NCBI RefSeq assembly: GCF_003610465.1
Contig: NZ_RAQI01000001.1
Coordinates: 434,001 to 498,000 of the forward strand
Direction: 5' to 3'
DNA: 64,000 nucleotides
Source: Xenorhabdus ehlersii
GTDB taxonomy: Bacteria > Pseudomonadota > Gammaproteobacteria > Enterobacterales > Enterobacteriaceae
The position numbers and the translations under genes are program-made. Shown here piece by piece: positions 28,830 through 36,997 of the stretch. Position 1 is the stretch's first letter. Every line of letters starts with the position of its first letter. The notes under the pieces are model-generated. The model was not told where the DNA came from. It made no database searches and saw nothing but the letters and a program-made list of their open reading frames with translations.

Positions 28830-29873
28830 ATGAGAATTCTAACCATAGATTTATTAAAGATAATGTCTATATTTTTCGTTGTCGTATCCCACGTTACATT
28901 GTTCTTTTTGTTACGTCATGATAATGATGTGATTTTGTATTTATACAGGCAAGCAGGCCAGTTGGGTGTTTCGTTATTCTTTATGTGTAGTGGTTATTTT
29001 TTACTAAATAACAAACATGAAAACCAAACAACTTATGTAGTTAATAAAGTAAAGAAAATTTTAATTGTATTGTTGTTTTGGTTGGTTTTTTATTATTGTT
29101 ATGATAATTTCTTTATTAGTAAATTCACAACAATTCCTCCCGTCAGTTTTTTTAACTACATTAACGTTAGTCGTATTATATCCGACGCCACTCATTTATG
29201 GTTTATATTTGCAATAATTTCTCTCTATATACTAACCCCATTGATACGGAATTCATTTAATCCAGGGAACGCTAAGGGACTGATAAAGATTATAATCATA
29301 ATGTTTATTATTTCTAATTTTACCTTGCTGAATGCATTGACAGATTATAAATATAACTTTTCCATTGTGCCCTTTAATATTTTACTCCCATTCCAGGTTC
29401 AAGGGCTTCTCAGTTTTCTGATAGGAGGGTATATAGGGCTTACGAACCCTAAAATAAAATCCTTCTCCTTTAACCACATAACTTTATTGGTGTTATCCAT
29501 TATTTCATTGATAATTTTGTCATTTATATCAGTCAGGACAGGAATGACCTTCTTTTATGGGAAGTTTTATAATATCTTTCTTCAGATCTCTTCCGTGTGC
29601 CTATTTTTATTCTTGGTTAATTTAAATATAAGTAAAATATCAAGCGTAACAGAAGACATCAGCAAGAATATTCTGGGGATATATCTCGTCCACAATATTT
29701 TTGTTGTTGAGATACATAATGACTTTATTCATGAATTTTTGTTAAAGGAATTTCATTACGTAAATATATATGTTTATATAATAGTGTATTCACTACTGGC
29801 TTTTGCTTTATCATATATGTTATGTATTTTATTACGAAAGTTTAAGATAACGTCGTCAATCATCACTGTTTAA
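28830..29873 (+). CDS. Acyltransferase family 3 (OafA/WecH-like) membrane protein
   Basis: A 347-residue integral membrane protein with about ten hydrophobic segments. The N-terminal signature of acyltransferase-3 is present (LTIDLLKIMSIFFVVVSHV, with the family His in the first helix). Such proteins O-acetylate lipopolysaccharide, enterobacterial common antigen or secondary metabolites. Cotranscribed with the SGNH hydrolase gene (12-base gap). Very AT-rich codon use compared with the flanking backbone suggests horizontal acquisition. Confidence 0.8.
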   Translation: MRILTIDLLKIMSIFFVVVSHVTLFFLLRHDNDVILYLYRQAGQLGVSLFFMCSGYFLLNNKHENQTTYVVNKVKKILIVLLFWLVFYYCYDNFFISKFTTIPPVSFFNYINVSRIISDATHLWFIFAIISLYILTPLIRNSFNPGNAKGLIKIIIIMFIISNFTLLNALTDYKYNFSIVPFNILLPFQVQGLLSFLIGGYIGLTNPKIKSFSFNHITLLVLSIISLIILSFISVRTGMTFFYGKFYNIFLQISSVCLFLFLVNLNISKISSVTEDISKNILGIYLVHNIFVVEIHNDFIHEFLLKEFHYVNIYVYIIVYSLLAFALSYMLCILLRKFKITSSIITV

Positions 29874-30277
29874 TGTGATAATAAGGCCAAAAGATCTGCG
29901 TTTACAAGGAAGAACACAGATCTTAACGGACTTTTGTGGTCAAGATCGTACTTTGCCTGTAGCGCTAGAGGTGCAACGATAGAAACACTTACCTTCCCAA
30001 ATTACCAGTGTCAAATTTGGTTAACAGCCTCAAAGGGGTAACGTAACTGATTTCCCTTAGCTTCTAGTTTTTCTGACGCTTTAATTACCTTACCTTGCAT
30101 AAAAAATGGAGTTGTGCATGGTTATCACTAAATTCTATGAGTTACTCGATCAACTACCACCGAAAAAAATCGGTTTCATTTAAACGCGAAATAGTGAATG
30201 ACAATTTTTATTTATAACTGGCTAACCTTATTTCAGAAAAACAAAAAGGCTATACCGGAAGCATAGCCTTGGATTCA
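29874..30277. other. Region between the acyltransferase gene and IS1, with possible gene remnants
   Basis: About 400 bases with no intact gene. On the minus strand, 30091 down to 30011 reads ..KASEKLEAKGNQLRYPFE.., which resembles the middle of Gp49/HigB-type RelE-fold toxins, but it is too short to be sure. A 21-codon forward frame starts at about 30118. The region looks like decayed cargo. Confidence 0.3.
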
Positions 30278-30306
30278 GGTCATGTATTAAATGGTTAGAT
30301 TGAATA

Positions 30307-30660
30307 TTAAAAATAGTACTCACGCTCAATAAAAGTCCCTATCACCTTATCGTGCATTTCTTCGGATTTTGAATAACTGATCGTTTTTCTATTCAGTCTT
30401 TTTACTCGAGTACGCTGCGTTAAATTCGTTCTCTCTATACGCTGAGTAAACATCTTTCCAGTCAGGTGCTCTTCCTCGGGAAGGTTGTTATAAACAACAT
30501 AATCATCCGTGCAGTAAAACCGAATATTAAAGGGCGATAAGAGGGCAAGCAGCTTGTCTAACGTTTTTCTACTGCGATCGCCAAAAACAGGGGCCACTAC
30601 TCGTTTCAGGCGGGGTTCCCAAGCATACCAAAGCCAGCGTTGATTTTTCTTGTTCCTCAC
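30307..30660 (-). CDS. insB: IS1 transposase, InsB part
   Basis: A 117-residue visible C-terminal part of the IS1 DDE transposase (WLWYAWEPRLKRVVAPVFGD, YCTDDYVVYNNL, HDKVIGTFIE). In the same frame the coding continues upstream of the first Met (..CEIDEQWAFV) to overlap the end of insA, so the active enzyme is an InsAB' fusion made by -1 frameshifting. The C terminus is complete. Confidence 0.88.
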   Translation of the reverse strand: MRNKKNQRWLWYAWEPRLKRVVAPVFGDRSRKTLDKLLALLSPFNIRFYCTDDYVVYNNLPEEEHLTGKMFTQRIERTNLTQRTRVKRLNRKTISYSKSEEMHDKVIGTFIEREYYF

Positions 30661-30709
30661 AAACGCCCATTGCTCATCTATTTCACAGATAAGCTGAAAG
30701 TTATTTCCA

Positions 30710-31000
30710 TCAAGGGGCAGTGTCGTTACGTTTCGGGGCGTGAGGTTTTAACGTTTTCATGACGGTGGCCGTTGCGACTTTCAGGACTCGGGCGGTGTCA
30801 CGAATTCCCCCGTTATTCATCGCCATGTCGACAATCTGCTCTTTAACGCCGGGTTTGCAGGCTTGATAGGTGTATTCCAACTGAAAAACCTTACAGCAGG
30901 TATAGCAGCGATAACGAGGATGACCGCCATTCCCTTTTCCATGTCCTTTGACATGTTCGGATTTATGACAATAACGGCAATAGACGTCAACTTTGGCCAT
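30710..31000 (-). CDS. insA: IS1 DNA-binding protein InsA
   Basis: A 96-residue IS1 InsA with a zinc-finger-like N terminus (CRYCHKSEHVKGHGKG..RYRCYTC) and an HTH (GIRDTARVLKVATATVMKTL). It binds the IS1 ends and represses; fused to InsB' by frameshift it gives the transposase. AGGAGG lies upstream (about 31010-31015). Confidence 0.9.
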   Translation of the reverse strand: MAKVDVYCRYCHKSEHVKGHGKGNGGHPRYRCYTCCKVFQLEYTYQACKPGVKEQIVDMAMNNGGIRDTARVLKVATATVMKTLKPHAPKRNDTAP

Positions 31001-31058
31001 GCTTCCTCCTTAAAAAGCCGGAAGCATATCACAACAACTAACCATTTAATACATGACC

Positions 31059-31659
31059 TCAGAGTACAGTTTATTCTGTCAGTGTTGATGGCAACAACGA
31101 TCCTCGTGCAACAGATGTGAATGGAAACATTGGTGATGCTACTCTAAAAGAGCAAGATCAGGGAATTGCATTAGGACCTTTAGCTTACGCTTTGTTGGCA
31201 TCAACGGCAGTAGGAGGGAATTCTAGCTCTTATGCAAAATATGGTGTAGTTATTGGTGCAAATTCACAAGTTGATACTGGTGCTACTAATTCTGTTGCGG
31301 TGGGATATCAATCTTATGTAAGCGGAAAGAATTCTATTGCGTTAGGCGATAATTCAGTTGCAAGTGAGGATAATGTTGTATCAATCGGAAATGATGGCCT
31401 TGGTAATGGCTATGGTGGTCCGAAGAAACTACGGAAGCTAGTTAATCTTGATGACGGTAAAATTTCGGATGACTCAAAAGAGGCTATTAATGGTTCCCAA
31501 TTGCAGAAGGTGCAGGATACTATAAAGAATAACGAAAAGGATATTGAAGCTAATAAGAATCTGCTTGCTAATACAAATGTGATGGCAGAGGAAAACGCAA
31601 GGGATATCATCTCTATCTATGATAGAATTGATATGTTGGAAAAAAAATGCAATCCGTAG
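31059..31659 (+). pseudogene. Trimeric autotransporter/YadA-like adhesin fragment truncated by IS1
   Basis: The frame is open from the IS1 end to a stop at 31659 (about 199 residues). It carries YadA-like head repeats (TNSVAVGYQSYVSGKNSIAL), a neck motif (INGSQLQKVQDT) and a short coiled-coil stalk (KNNEKDIEANKNLL). The signal peptide and earlier head repeats are lost at the IS1 junction, and no C-terminal beta-barrel anchor is present (it ends ..EKKCNP). It is therefore not a functional surface adhesin; a GTG at 31117 could start a soluble fragment. Confidence 0.75.
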
Positions 31660-31768
31660 ATAGCGAACTTGGTCGGATTAATTTATTTCAACCCTATGGT
31701 GTTGGTAATATACGGGTGTAAATATAGAATGGTGATAGGGTTGTGAAATATATTAAAAATAGCTATTT

Positions 31769-31805
31769 TGATAAATAAAAGGCTGGGAAACTATTTCTCA
31801 GCCTT
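31769..31805. terminator. Terminator between the adhesin fragment and tetR, second copy of the xaxB hairpin
   Basis: Shares 20 leading bases (TGATAAATAAAAGGCTGGGA) and the right arm TCTCAGCCTT with 27673-27710. On the minus strand the stem is followed by TTTTATTTAT, making it a good terminator for the tetR-type gene. Confidence 0.8.
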
Positions 31806-31819
31806 AATTATAATAAATA

Positions 31820-32446
31820 TTATCCACACTCAAGCAAACTAACCGCTGCGGTAATACGGGGCGTAATATCTGTTTCTGGCAGCGCTGGAAGAATGTCCAG
31901 TACCATTTGCCTGAGCGGCTCTACAATAACCATCGAAATGACAAGTTCACTGATAATAGGAAAATCCATTTTTTTCAGTAATCCTTGTTGATATTGGCGT
32001 TCAAGCCAATTCACTAATATATTTCTGCTTCTTTCAATTCCACCTTGCTGATATTTATCCAATAATATTTCACGATAAGGAAAATCAGATTGTAATAATT
32101 TAAATAATCCTACCGCTTCCATAGATAAGGATTTCTCTGCTATTTCAGTTAGAAATATTTTCAATAATTCTATCAATTGCTGAAAATTATTGGCGTCTTT
32201 TTTAAAGTTGGGAATAAAAGGCTCTTCCCAACCCATAACAATTTGTTCAAGTAAATCTTCTCGATTTTTGACAAACCGATAGAGCGTTTTTTTGGCAATA
32301 CCGGCTTTTTTGGCTACCACATCCATGGTTGTTTTGTTATAGCCTTGATTAATAAGCAGTAGAAAGGTGACCTCGTGAATTTTTTGGCGTATTGCTTGCT
32401 CTGGAATTGTCGGGCGGCCTCGTGGACGTGGATGATTTTCTGCCAT
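31820..32446 (-). CDS. TetR-family transcription regulator
   Basis: A 208-residue regulator. The start at 32446 (MAENHPRPRGRPTIP) has AAGGTG upstream; the frame extends 25 codons further without family character. The N-terminal HTH includes TTMDVVAKKAGIAKKTLYRF. The C-terminal ligand/dimer domain is divergent (TetR_C-type), so the inducer is unknown. No divergent efflux or enzyme gene adjoins it. Convergent with the island cargo; possibly the original neighbour of xaxB (see findings). Confidence 0.88.
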   Translation of the reverse strand: MAENHPRPRGRPTIPEQAIRQKIHEVTFLLLINQGYNKTTMDVVAKKAGIAKKTLYRFVKNREDLLEQIVMGWEEPFIPNFKKDANNFQQLIELLKIFLTEIAEKSLSMEAVGLFKLLQSDFPYREILLDKYQQGGIERSRNILVNWLERQYQQGLLKKMDFPIISELVISMVIVEPLRQMVLDILPALPETDITPRITAAVSLLECG

Positions 32447-32512
32447 TTTAGCACCTTTACGTTGTGAATATTTGTACCGCACTGGCGTGATCCCATTAAT
32501 AAACAGAACAGA

Positions 32513-32541
32513 CTGATACACAACTCGCAGGTGCTTGTCAA
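32513..32541 (-). promoter_or_regulatory. Sigma-70 promoter candidate for the tetR-type gene
   Basis: On the minus strand a perfect TTGACA (32541-32536), a 17-base spacer and TATCAG (32518-32513). It lies about 70 bases upstream of the chosen start. A 12-base palindrome GGACCATGGTCC at 32613-32624 lies further upstream and could be an operator. Confidence 0.5.
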
Positions 32542-32642
32542 CTCTATCAAAACATGATTATCCGTTCATGAAATTATTGCCGGATGTTGACGAAAAATAG
32601 CAGAACAGAGTAGGACCATGGTCCCACTTGGAGAGTGCAGCG

Positions 32643-33044
32643 TCATCTATTAGGGATTACGGTAATGTAATTGCTGACAAAATCTATTAGCTTGCTATCA
32701 CTCGTGATGAGTGGAATCTTGTTGTGTTTTGCCTGAGCGACAATTAACCGATCAAATGGGTCTTTATGTAACTTTTCCGGTAAATCGCATACAACGAGCG
32801 AATGATCGCTTTTAATGGGGATTTCAATCAAACCAGCGTCAAACAACCCATCCCTGAACTGTTCGGGATCTATGGAAAAATCAGGTTTGTTTAAATTGCT
32901 TTTAATGACCACCTCCCATATAGACGCTGCGCTAAAACACAGGGTTTTGCTGGTATCTTCCAGCAGATCAGCAATATCAGCTTTCAGTTTTTCCGGTTCA
33001 TATGCCATAAACAGCAGGATGTTGGTATCTAACAGGAATTGCAC
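32643..33044 (-). CDS. PIN-domain toxin (VapC-type)
   Basis: A 133-residue PIN-domain ribonuclease. The acidic quartet is present: Asp6 (LLDTNIL), Glu44 (SIWEVVIKS), Asp98 (PFDRLIVAQA) and Asp116 (ITSDSKL). The start is GTG at 33044, overlapping the antitoxin stop by one base (TAGTG), which couples translation. Likely cleaves a structured RNA such as a tRNA; the target cannot be read from sequence. Confidence 0.9.
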   Translation of the reverse strand: MQFLLDTNILLFMAYEPEKLKADIADLLEDTSKTLCFSAASIWEVVIKSNLNKPDFSIDPEQFRDGLFDAGLIEIPIKSDHSLVVCDLPEKLHKDPFDRLIVAQAKHNKIPLITSDSKLIDFVSNYITVIPNR

Positions 33045-33289
33045 TATGAATATTTCCCTTCAAACATATCAACAATTTCGGCGCTGTTCATATCGTCAAA
33101 ATTGGCGGGAACCCGCCCCTTGCCTTTGAGGAAGCCTAATTTGCGTTTGGGCTGTTCTTCTCTGTATGCAATAACTTTAACCAGTGCATGACCATTTTTG
33201 GCGATCACCACTGGTTCTCCGGTGCGGGCGACTTCCTGAACAATTCTGGATAGGTTGGTTTTTGCATCGTAGATGTTAATTTGTTCCAT
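33044..33289 (-). CDS. Phd/YefM-type antitoxin
   Basis: An 81-residue antitoxin, first gene of the TA pair. The start at 33289 (MEQINIYDAKTNLSRIV) has GAGGGG five bases upstream. The N-terminal Phd/YefM fold (PVVIAKNGHALVKVIAY) binds DNA; the C-terminal tail (MNSAEIVDMFEGKYS) would inhibit the PIN toxin. Phd-type antitoxin with PIN toxin is a common combination. Confidence 0.9.
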   Translation of the reverse strand: MEQINIYDAKTNLSRIVQEVARTGEPVVIAKNGHALVKVIAYREEQPKRKLGFLKGKGRVPANFDDMNSAEIVDMFEGKYS

Positions 33290-33500
33290 AACATCCCCTC
33301 TTGATGTTTTAATGTACACAATTTTAGGATATTTATTTTTATTAGTCTGGTCAAGTTGATTAGACCTATAATTGCCAAAATACGTTCTCTATGCTCGAAT
33401 CATAGCATTTTTTATTACTCATCCATTATTTATAACTTACTGTTTTTAATAAGTTATTATCATAATTAATATTGTTGAATTATAGGGGATATCCCTATAA

Positions 33501-33516
33501 TGTGACCTTCTTCACA
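33501..33516. promoter_or_regulatory. CRP-type site upstream of the porin gene
   Basis: TGTGA-CCTTCT-TCACA contains both perfect half-sites of the CRP consensus with six-base spacing, about 210 bases before the porin start. Immediately before it (33481-33499) is TATAGGG-G-ATATCCCTATA, a near palindrome. The rest of the 430-base region is AT-rich and may hold OmpR sites, as expected for OmpF/OpnP porins; none is claimed. Confidence 0.55.
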
Positions 33517-33722
33517 AGGTGGCATTTTTTGCTAATTATTGTTAGCAAAAGGTTTTGCTAGATCTTAATATCGTCATTGCTTGTTACAAATTTAACATTA
33601 AATTAACTAAAGCAAGTAAAATATTCCGCCCACCTGATTATTGACTATTCCAGAGCAAGTTGTTCTTGGGATAAGGATCTTTTGGCGGTGGCTCAATAAT
33701 AACAAGTCCAATGAGGATTATG

Positions 33723-34874
33723 ATGATGATAAAACGCAACGCACTCGCAATGGCAATTCCGGTACTGCTTATTACAGGGGCTGCAAATGCTGCTGAAATT
33801 TATAATAAAGATGGTAATAAAATAGATTTATATGGAAAGGCTGATGTTCAAAGAACATTCTCCAAATCAGACAAACAGTCTGGGGATGGTTCTGTCGGTC
33901 GTATCGGTATTAAAGGTTCAACCCAAATTACGGATACCCTAACTGGCTTCGGGCGCTGGGAATTCAACATGGGTGCCAATGGCACAGAAGTGGAGAGTGG
34001 AGCAAACACCAGAACTCGTTTGGCTTTCGCCGGGCTGAAATTTGGCGAATATGGTTCGCTGGATTATGGGCGCAATTATGGTGTGGTTTATGATGCCAAC
34101 TCATGGACAGATGTATTGCCAGTATTTGGTGGTGATTCCATGGCCGCAACCGATAACTTCCTGATGGGGCGTTCAACAGGGTTATTAACATACCGTAATA
34201 CTGACTTTTTTGGCTTGGTGAATGGCCTGAATTTTGCTTTGCAGTATCAAGCTAAAAATGATGACGGCACTAAAAATAGCCGTAGCGATGTTGCAAGACA
34301 GAATGGTGATGGTTTTGGTCTTTCCAGCACCTATGATTTTGGTAATGGCTTCAATATTGGGGCGTCATACGGCAACTCTAACCGTACTTCGGCACAGAAG
34401 TACGGTTCTGATGCAGCTAAGGTTCTGGCAAAAGGGAATAAAGCCGAAGCATGGATCGTTTCTGCCAAGTATGACAAAGATAATGTCTATCTGGCGGCTA
34501 TGTATGGTGAAACCCGTAACTTAACCAGATTTGGCAGTTCCGTGGATAGCTACACGATGTTTGCCAATAAAACCCAAAACATTGAGTTGACTGCTCAGTA
34601 TCAGTTTGATTTTGGTTTGCGTCCCTCTGTCGCGTTTGTTTATTCCAAAGGTAAAGATCTGGGTAATGACCTGGCTGATAAGCGCATACAGACAGGCAAG
34701 GGAGCTGAAGATTTGGTGAAATATGTTTCAGTCGGTGCTTTCTATAATTTTAATAAAAATATGGGTACGTATGCTGAATATCAATTTAACTTATTGAAAG
34801 ACAATGATTTCACCAAGAAAGCGAAGATTAGCACTGACGACGTCTTTGGTGTTGGTTTGGTTTATCGCTTCTAA
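33723..34874 (+). CDS. OmpF/OmpC-type general porin (OpnP-like)
   Basis: Trimeric outer-membrane diffusion porin. GAGG precedes several ATGs; the one at 33723 gives the best spacing. Signal peptide MMIKRNALAMAIPVLL..AANA with the mature start AEIYNKDGNKIDLYGKADV. Sixteen-strand barrel character, the constriction-loop motif PVFGGD (PEFGGD in E. coli) and a terminal Phe (GVGLVYRF) needed for Bam recognition. The mature protein is about 360 residues. In Xenorhabdus the major porin of this family is OpnP, regulated by EnvZ/OmpR; whether this is that gene cannot be decided here. Confidence 0.93.
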   Translation: MMIKRNALAMAIPVLLITGAANAAEIYNKDGNKIDLYGKADVQRTFSKSDKQSGDGSVGRIGIKGSTQITDTLTGFGRWEFNMGANGTEVESGANTRTRLAFAGLKFGEYGSLDYGRNYGVVYDANSWTDVLPVFGGDSMAATDNFLMGRSTGLLTYRNTDFFGLVNGLNFALQYQAKNDDGTKNSRSDVARQNGDGFGLSSTYDFGNGFNIGASYGNSNRTSAQKYGSDAAKVLAKGNKAEAWIVSAKYDKDNVYLAAMYGETRNLTRFGSSVDSYTMFANKTQNIELTAQYQFDFGLRPSVAFVYSKGKDLGNDLADKRIQTGKGAEDLVKYVSVGAFYNFNKNMGTYAEYQFNLLKDNDFTKKAKISTDDVFGVGLVYRF

Positions 34875-34881
34875 TTGTATC

Positions 34882-34910
34882 GAACTGCCTCAAGGGGGTT
34901 GAGGCAGTTC
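34882..34910. terminator. Hairpin between convergent porin and rdgC genes
   Basis: Perfect 12-bp stem GAACTGCCTCAA/TTGAGGCAGTTC with a 5-base loop. The outer arms (GAACTGCC..GGCAGTT) are the same as in the exbD terminator repeat. No T-tract on either side. Confidence 0.6.
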
Positions 34911-34918
34911 ACTTGTGC

Positions 34919-35830
34919 TTACCTTTCGGCTTCGCCGCCGAGTGCATCAATCGTATTTTTGATTAGCGCACTGAGTTCTCCTGCCATTAAGGTAAAATCA
35001 GCATCGAATCGTTGGGCAACATCTTCACGATCAATATCATCATTTTGTTCACGTAAAGTTTCACTGAATTTAATGCGCTTGAAAGTGCCATCGTCTGACA
35101 GCATAAACTGAATACGTTCTTCCCAATCTAAGGCCAACTTAGTGACATATTTGCCGGATTCAATATGTGTCGCAATTTCGTCTGAAACCAAATCCTGTTT
35201 CTTACAGCGGATCACTCCACCTTCCTCCAGAATAGCTTTGAGTTCGGCTTCATCCATCAAAGCATAACCTGTAGGAAGATCACCTGAACGTACCCATTCG
35301 GTTAGCGTCAATTCAATGGGGTTGGTGAAAGTAAGAGGAACAACAGGTAATGATCCCAATGTTTTTCTCAGCAGTGCCAGATTATCTTCAGCTCGTTTTG
35401 CGCTAGCGACATCAACGATAATCAAATGGTTGACGGTATCGATCCAAATATAGGTTTGGCTGAAACGGCTGAATGCTCTTGGCAGCAGCGTATGAATGAC
35501 TTCATCTTTTAGTGAATCTTTCTCTGTTTTTTTCAGTTTGCGATGTTGTTCACCCTCCAGGCGGGCTATTTTGGTCTGTAATTCCTGCTTAATCACCGGA
35601 GAAGGTAACATTTTTTCTTCTTTGCGCGCGCAGATCAGAATTTGATTGCCGGAAGCATGGGTTAATGCTTCACCGTGGGAACCCATTGGCGAAACCCAGC
35701 CAGTTTTCATCATATCCTGGCTGCCGCATGGGGTGAATGCCAATGGGCTTAATTGTTTTTCCAGTTCATCTGCCGAAAGTGAAATCTCTCGGTTTAAACG
35801 GTAAATTATTAAATTTTTGAACCATAACAT
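34919..35830 (-). CDS. rdgC: Recombination-associated protein RdgC
   Basis: Ring-shaped DNA-binding protein that limits RecA filament formation. It has 303 residues from 35830 ([12 protein letters not shown]), the same length as E. coli RdgC; GGGG lies seven bases upstream. Highly conserved stretches include [38 protein letters not shown] and [20 protein letters not shown]. Divergent from mak, as in E. coli. Confidence 0.97.
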   Translation of the reverse strand: MLWFKNLIIYRLNREISLSADELEKQLSPLAFTPCGSQDMMKTGWVSPMGSHGEALTHASGNQILICARKEEKMLPSPVIKQELQTKIARLEGEQHRKLKKTEKDSLKDEVIHTLLPRAFSRFSQTYIWIDTVNHLIIVDVASAKRAEDNLALLRKTLGSLPVVPLTFTNPIELTLTEWVRSGDLPTGYALMDEAELKAILEEGGVIRCKKQDLVSDEIATHIESGKYVTKLALDWEERIQFMLSDDGTFKRIKFSETLREQNDDIDREDVAQRFDADFTLMAGELSALIKNTIDALGGEAER

Positions 35831-35998
35831 GCAGTTACCCCATATTGTTGCGCATTGTGACAAAAGTCATCTTAAAACATAAGGGAGCATGATAACGAAT
35901 CATGTGATGAAGCCCTAGAACTTCATTCGTTTCATATAATCACTGCCTTATTCTCATATAATAAAAAGCATCGTCCCGCTAAATAGGAAAAGTCAGTT

Positions 35999-36907
35999 AT
36001 GCGTATAGGAATTGATCTTGGTGGAACCAAGATTGAAGTGATTGCATTAGGCGATCAGGGAGAAGAGTTATTTCGCAAACGGGTGGATACTCCCCGCAAT
36101 GATTACCAGAAAACATTGGCTGCCATTGTTGGGTTGGTTATTGATGCGGAACAAGCAACCGGACAGCAAGGAACTGTAGGGATTGGCATTCCTGGTGCAA
36201 TTTCGCCTTTTACCGGAAAAGTAAAAAATGCCAACTCAGTTTGGTTGAATGGCAAGATATTGGATAAGGATATAGCGGCTTTGTTGGGGCGTGAAGTGCG
36301 TATCGCTAATGATGCCAATTGTCTGGCGGTATCGGAAGCCACTGATGGCGCGGGGGAAGGGATGCCAATGGTATTTGCCGTTATCATTGGAACAGGTTGC
36401 GGCTCAGGCATTGCATTTGAGGGGCGGGTTCATGCCGGTGGCAATGGATTGGCAGGGGAATGGGGACATAACCCATTACCGTGGATGGATGAAGAAGATC
36501 GCGTGTATCAGGATGAAGTGCGCTGTTTTTGCGGTAAGCCAGGATGTACTGAGACATTTGTGTCAGGCACCGGATTTATGACGGATTACTTCCGCTTAAG
36601 TGGAATGCAGAAAAAAGGCAACGAAATCATAGAAGCGTTGGCACAGGGAGATGAGTTAGCGGAATTGGCGATGCGCCGTTATGAAAGGCGTTTGGCGCGA
36701 GCGCTGGCACAGGTGATTAATTTATTGGACCCGGATGTAATTGTACTCGGCGGTGGCATGAGCAATATTGATCGTCTTTACCAAACGTTGCCCGATTTAG
36801 TCAAAGAGTGGGTTTTTGGTGGCGAGTGTGCAACACCAATCAGAAAAGCCGTGCATGGGGATTCCAGTGGTGTGCGTGGTGCGGCCTGGTTGTGGCCTGT
36901 TTGTTGA
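35999..36907 (+). CDS. mak: Fructokinase Mak (ROK family)
   Basis: Cytosolic ATP-dependent sugar kinase phosphorylating fructose (and weakly mannose) at C6. It has 302 residues, the E. coli length. ROK motifs: N-terminal phosphate loop [11 protein letters not shown], catalytic Asp in [22 protein letters not shown], zinc motif [12 protein letters not shown] and C-terminal [12 protein letters not shown]. Divergent from rdgC. Confidence 0.96.
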   Translation: MRIGIDLGGTKIEVIALGDQGEELFRKRVDTPRNDYQKTLAAIVGLVIDAEQATGQQGTVGIGIPGAISPFTGKVKNANSVWLNGKILDKDIAALLGREVRIANDANCLAVSEATDGAGEGMPMVFAVIIGTGCGSGIAFEGRVHAGGNGLAGEWGHNPLPWMDEEDRVYQDEVRCFCGKPGCTETFVSGTGFMTDYFRLSGMQKKGNEIIEALAQGDELAELAMRRYERRLARALAQVINLLDPDVIVLGGGMSNIDRLYQTLPDLVKEWVFGGECATPIRKAVHGDSSGVRGAAWLWPVC

Positions 36908-36997
36908 AACGGCATATGATGATGCCCGTAGTGACAATCCGGCTTACAAAAATAAAAAACAGACCATTCTGGGAACAATTCTATAAAGGGGCATAGC

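Larger units (their letters stand above)
30278..31058 (-). mobile_element. IS1-family insertion sequence, 781 bp
   Basis: Perfect 21-base terminal inverted repeats (GGTCATGTATTAAATGGTTAG at 30278-30298 and its complement at 31038-31058) enclose insA and insB on the minus strand. The size fits IS1 (768 bp in E. coli). The flanks share only TCA, not the 8-9 bp duplication expected, so one side has probably been deleted or rearranged. Confidence 0.88.

Noticed and set aside
30011..30091. HigB/Gp49-like toxin remnant on the minus strand
   Set aside because: Similarity rests on fewer than 27 residues without catalytic positions; mentioned only within the intergenic entry.
32613..32624. GGACCATGGTCC palindrome as a definite TetR operator
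   Set aside because: Only 12 bases, about 70 bases upstream of the promoter candidate, and no second copy seen; kept as a side note in the promoter entry.
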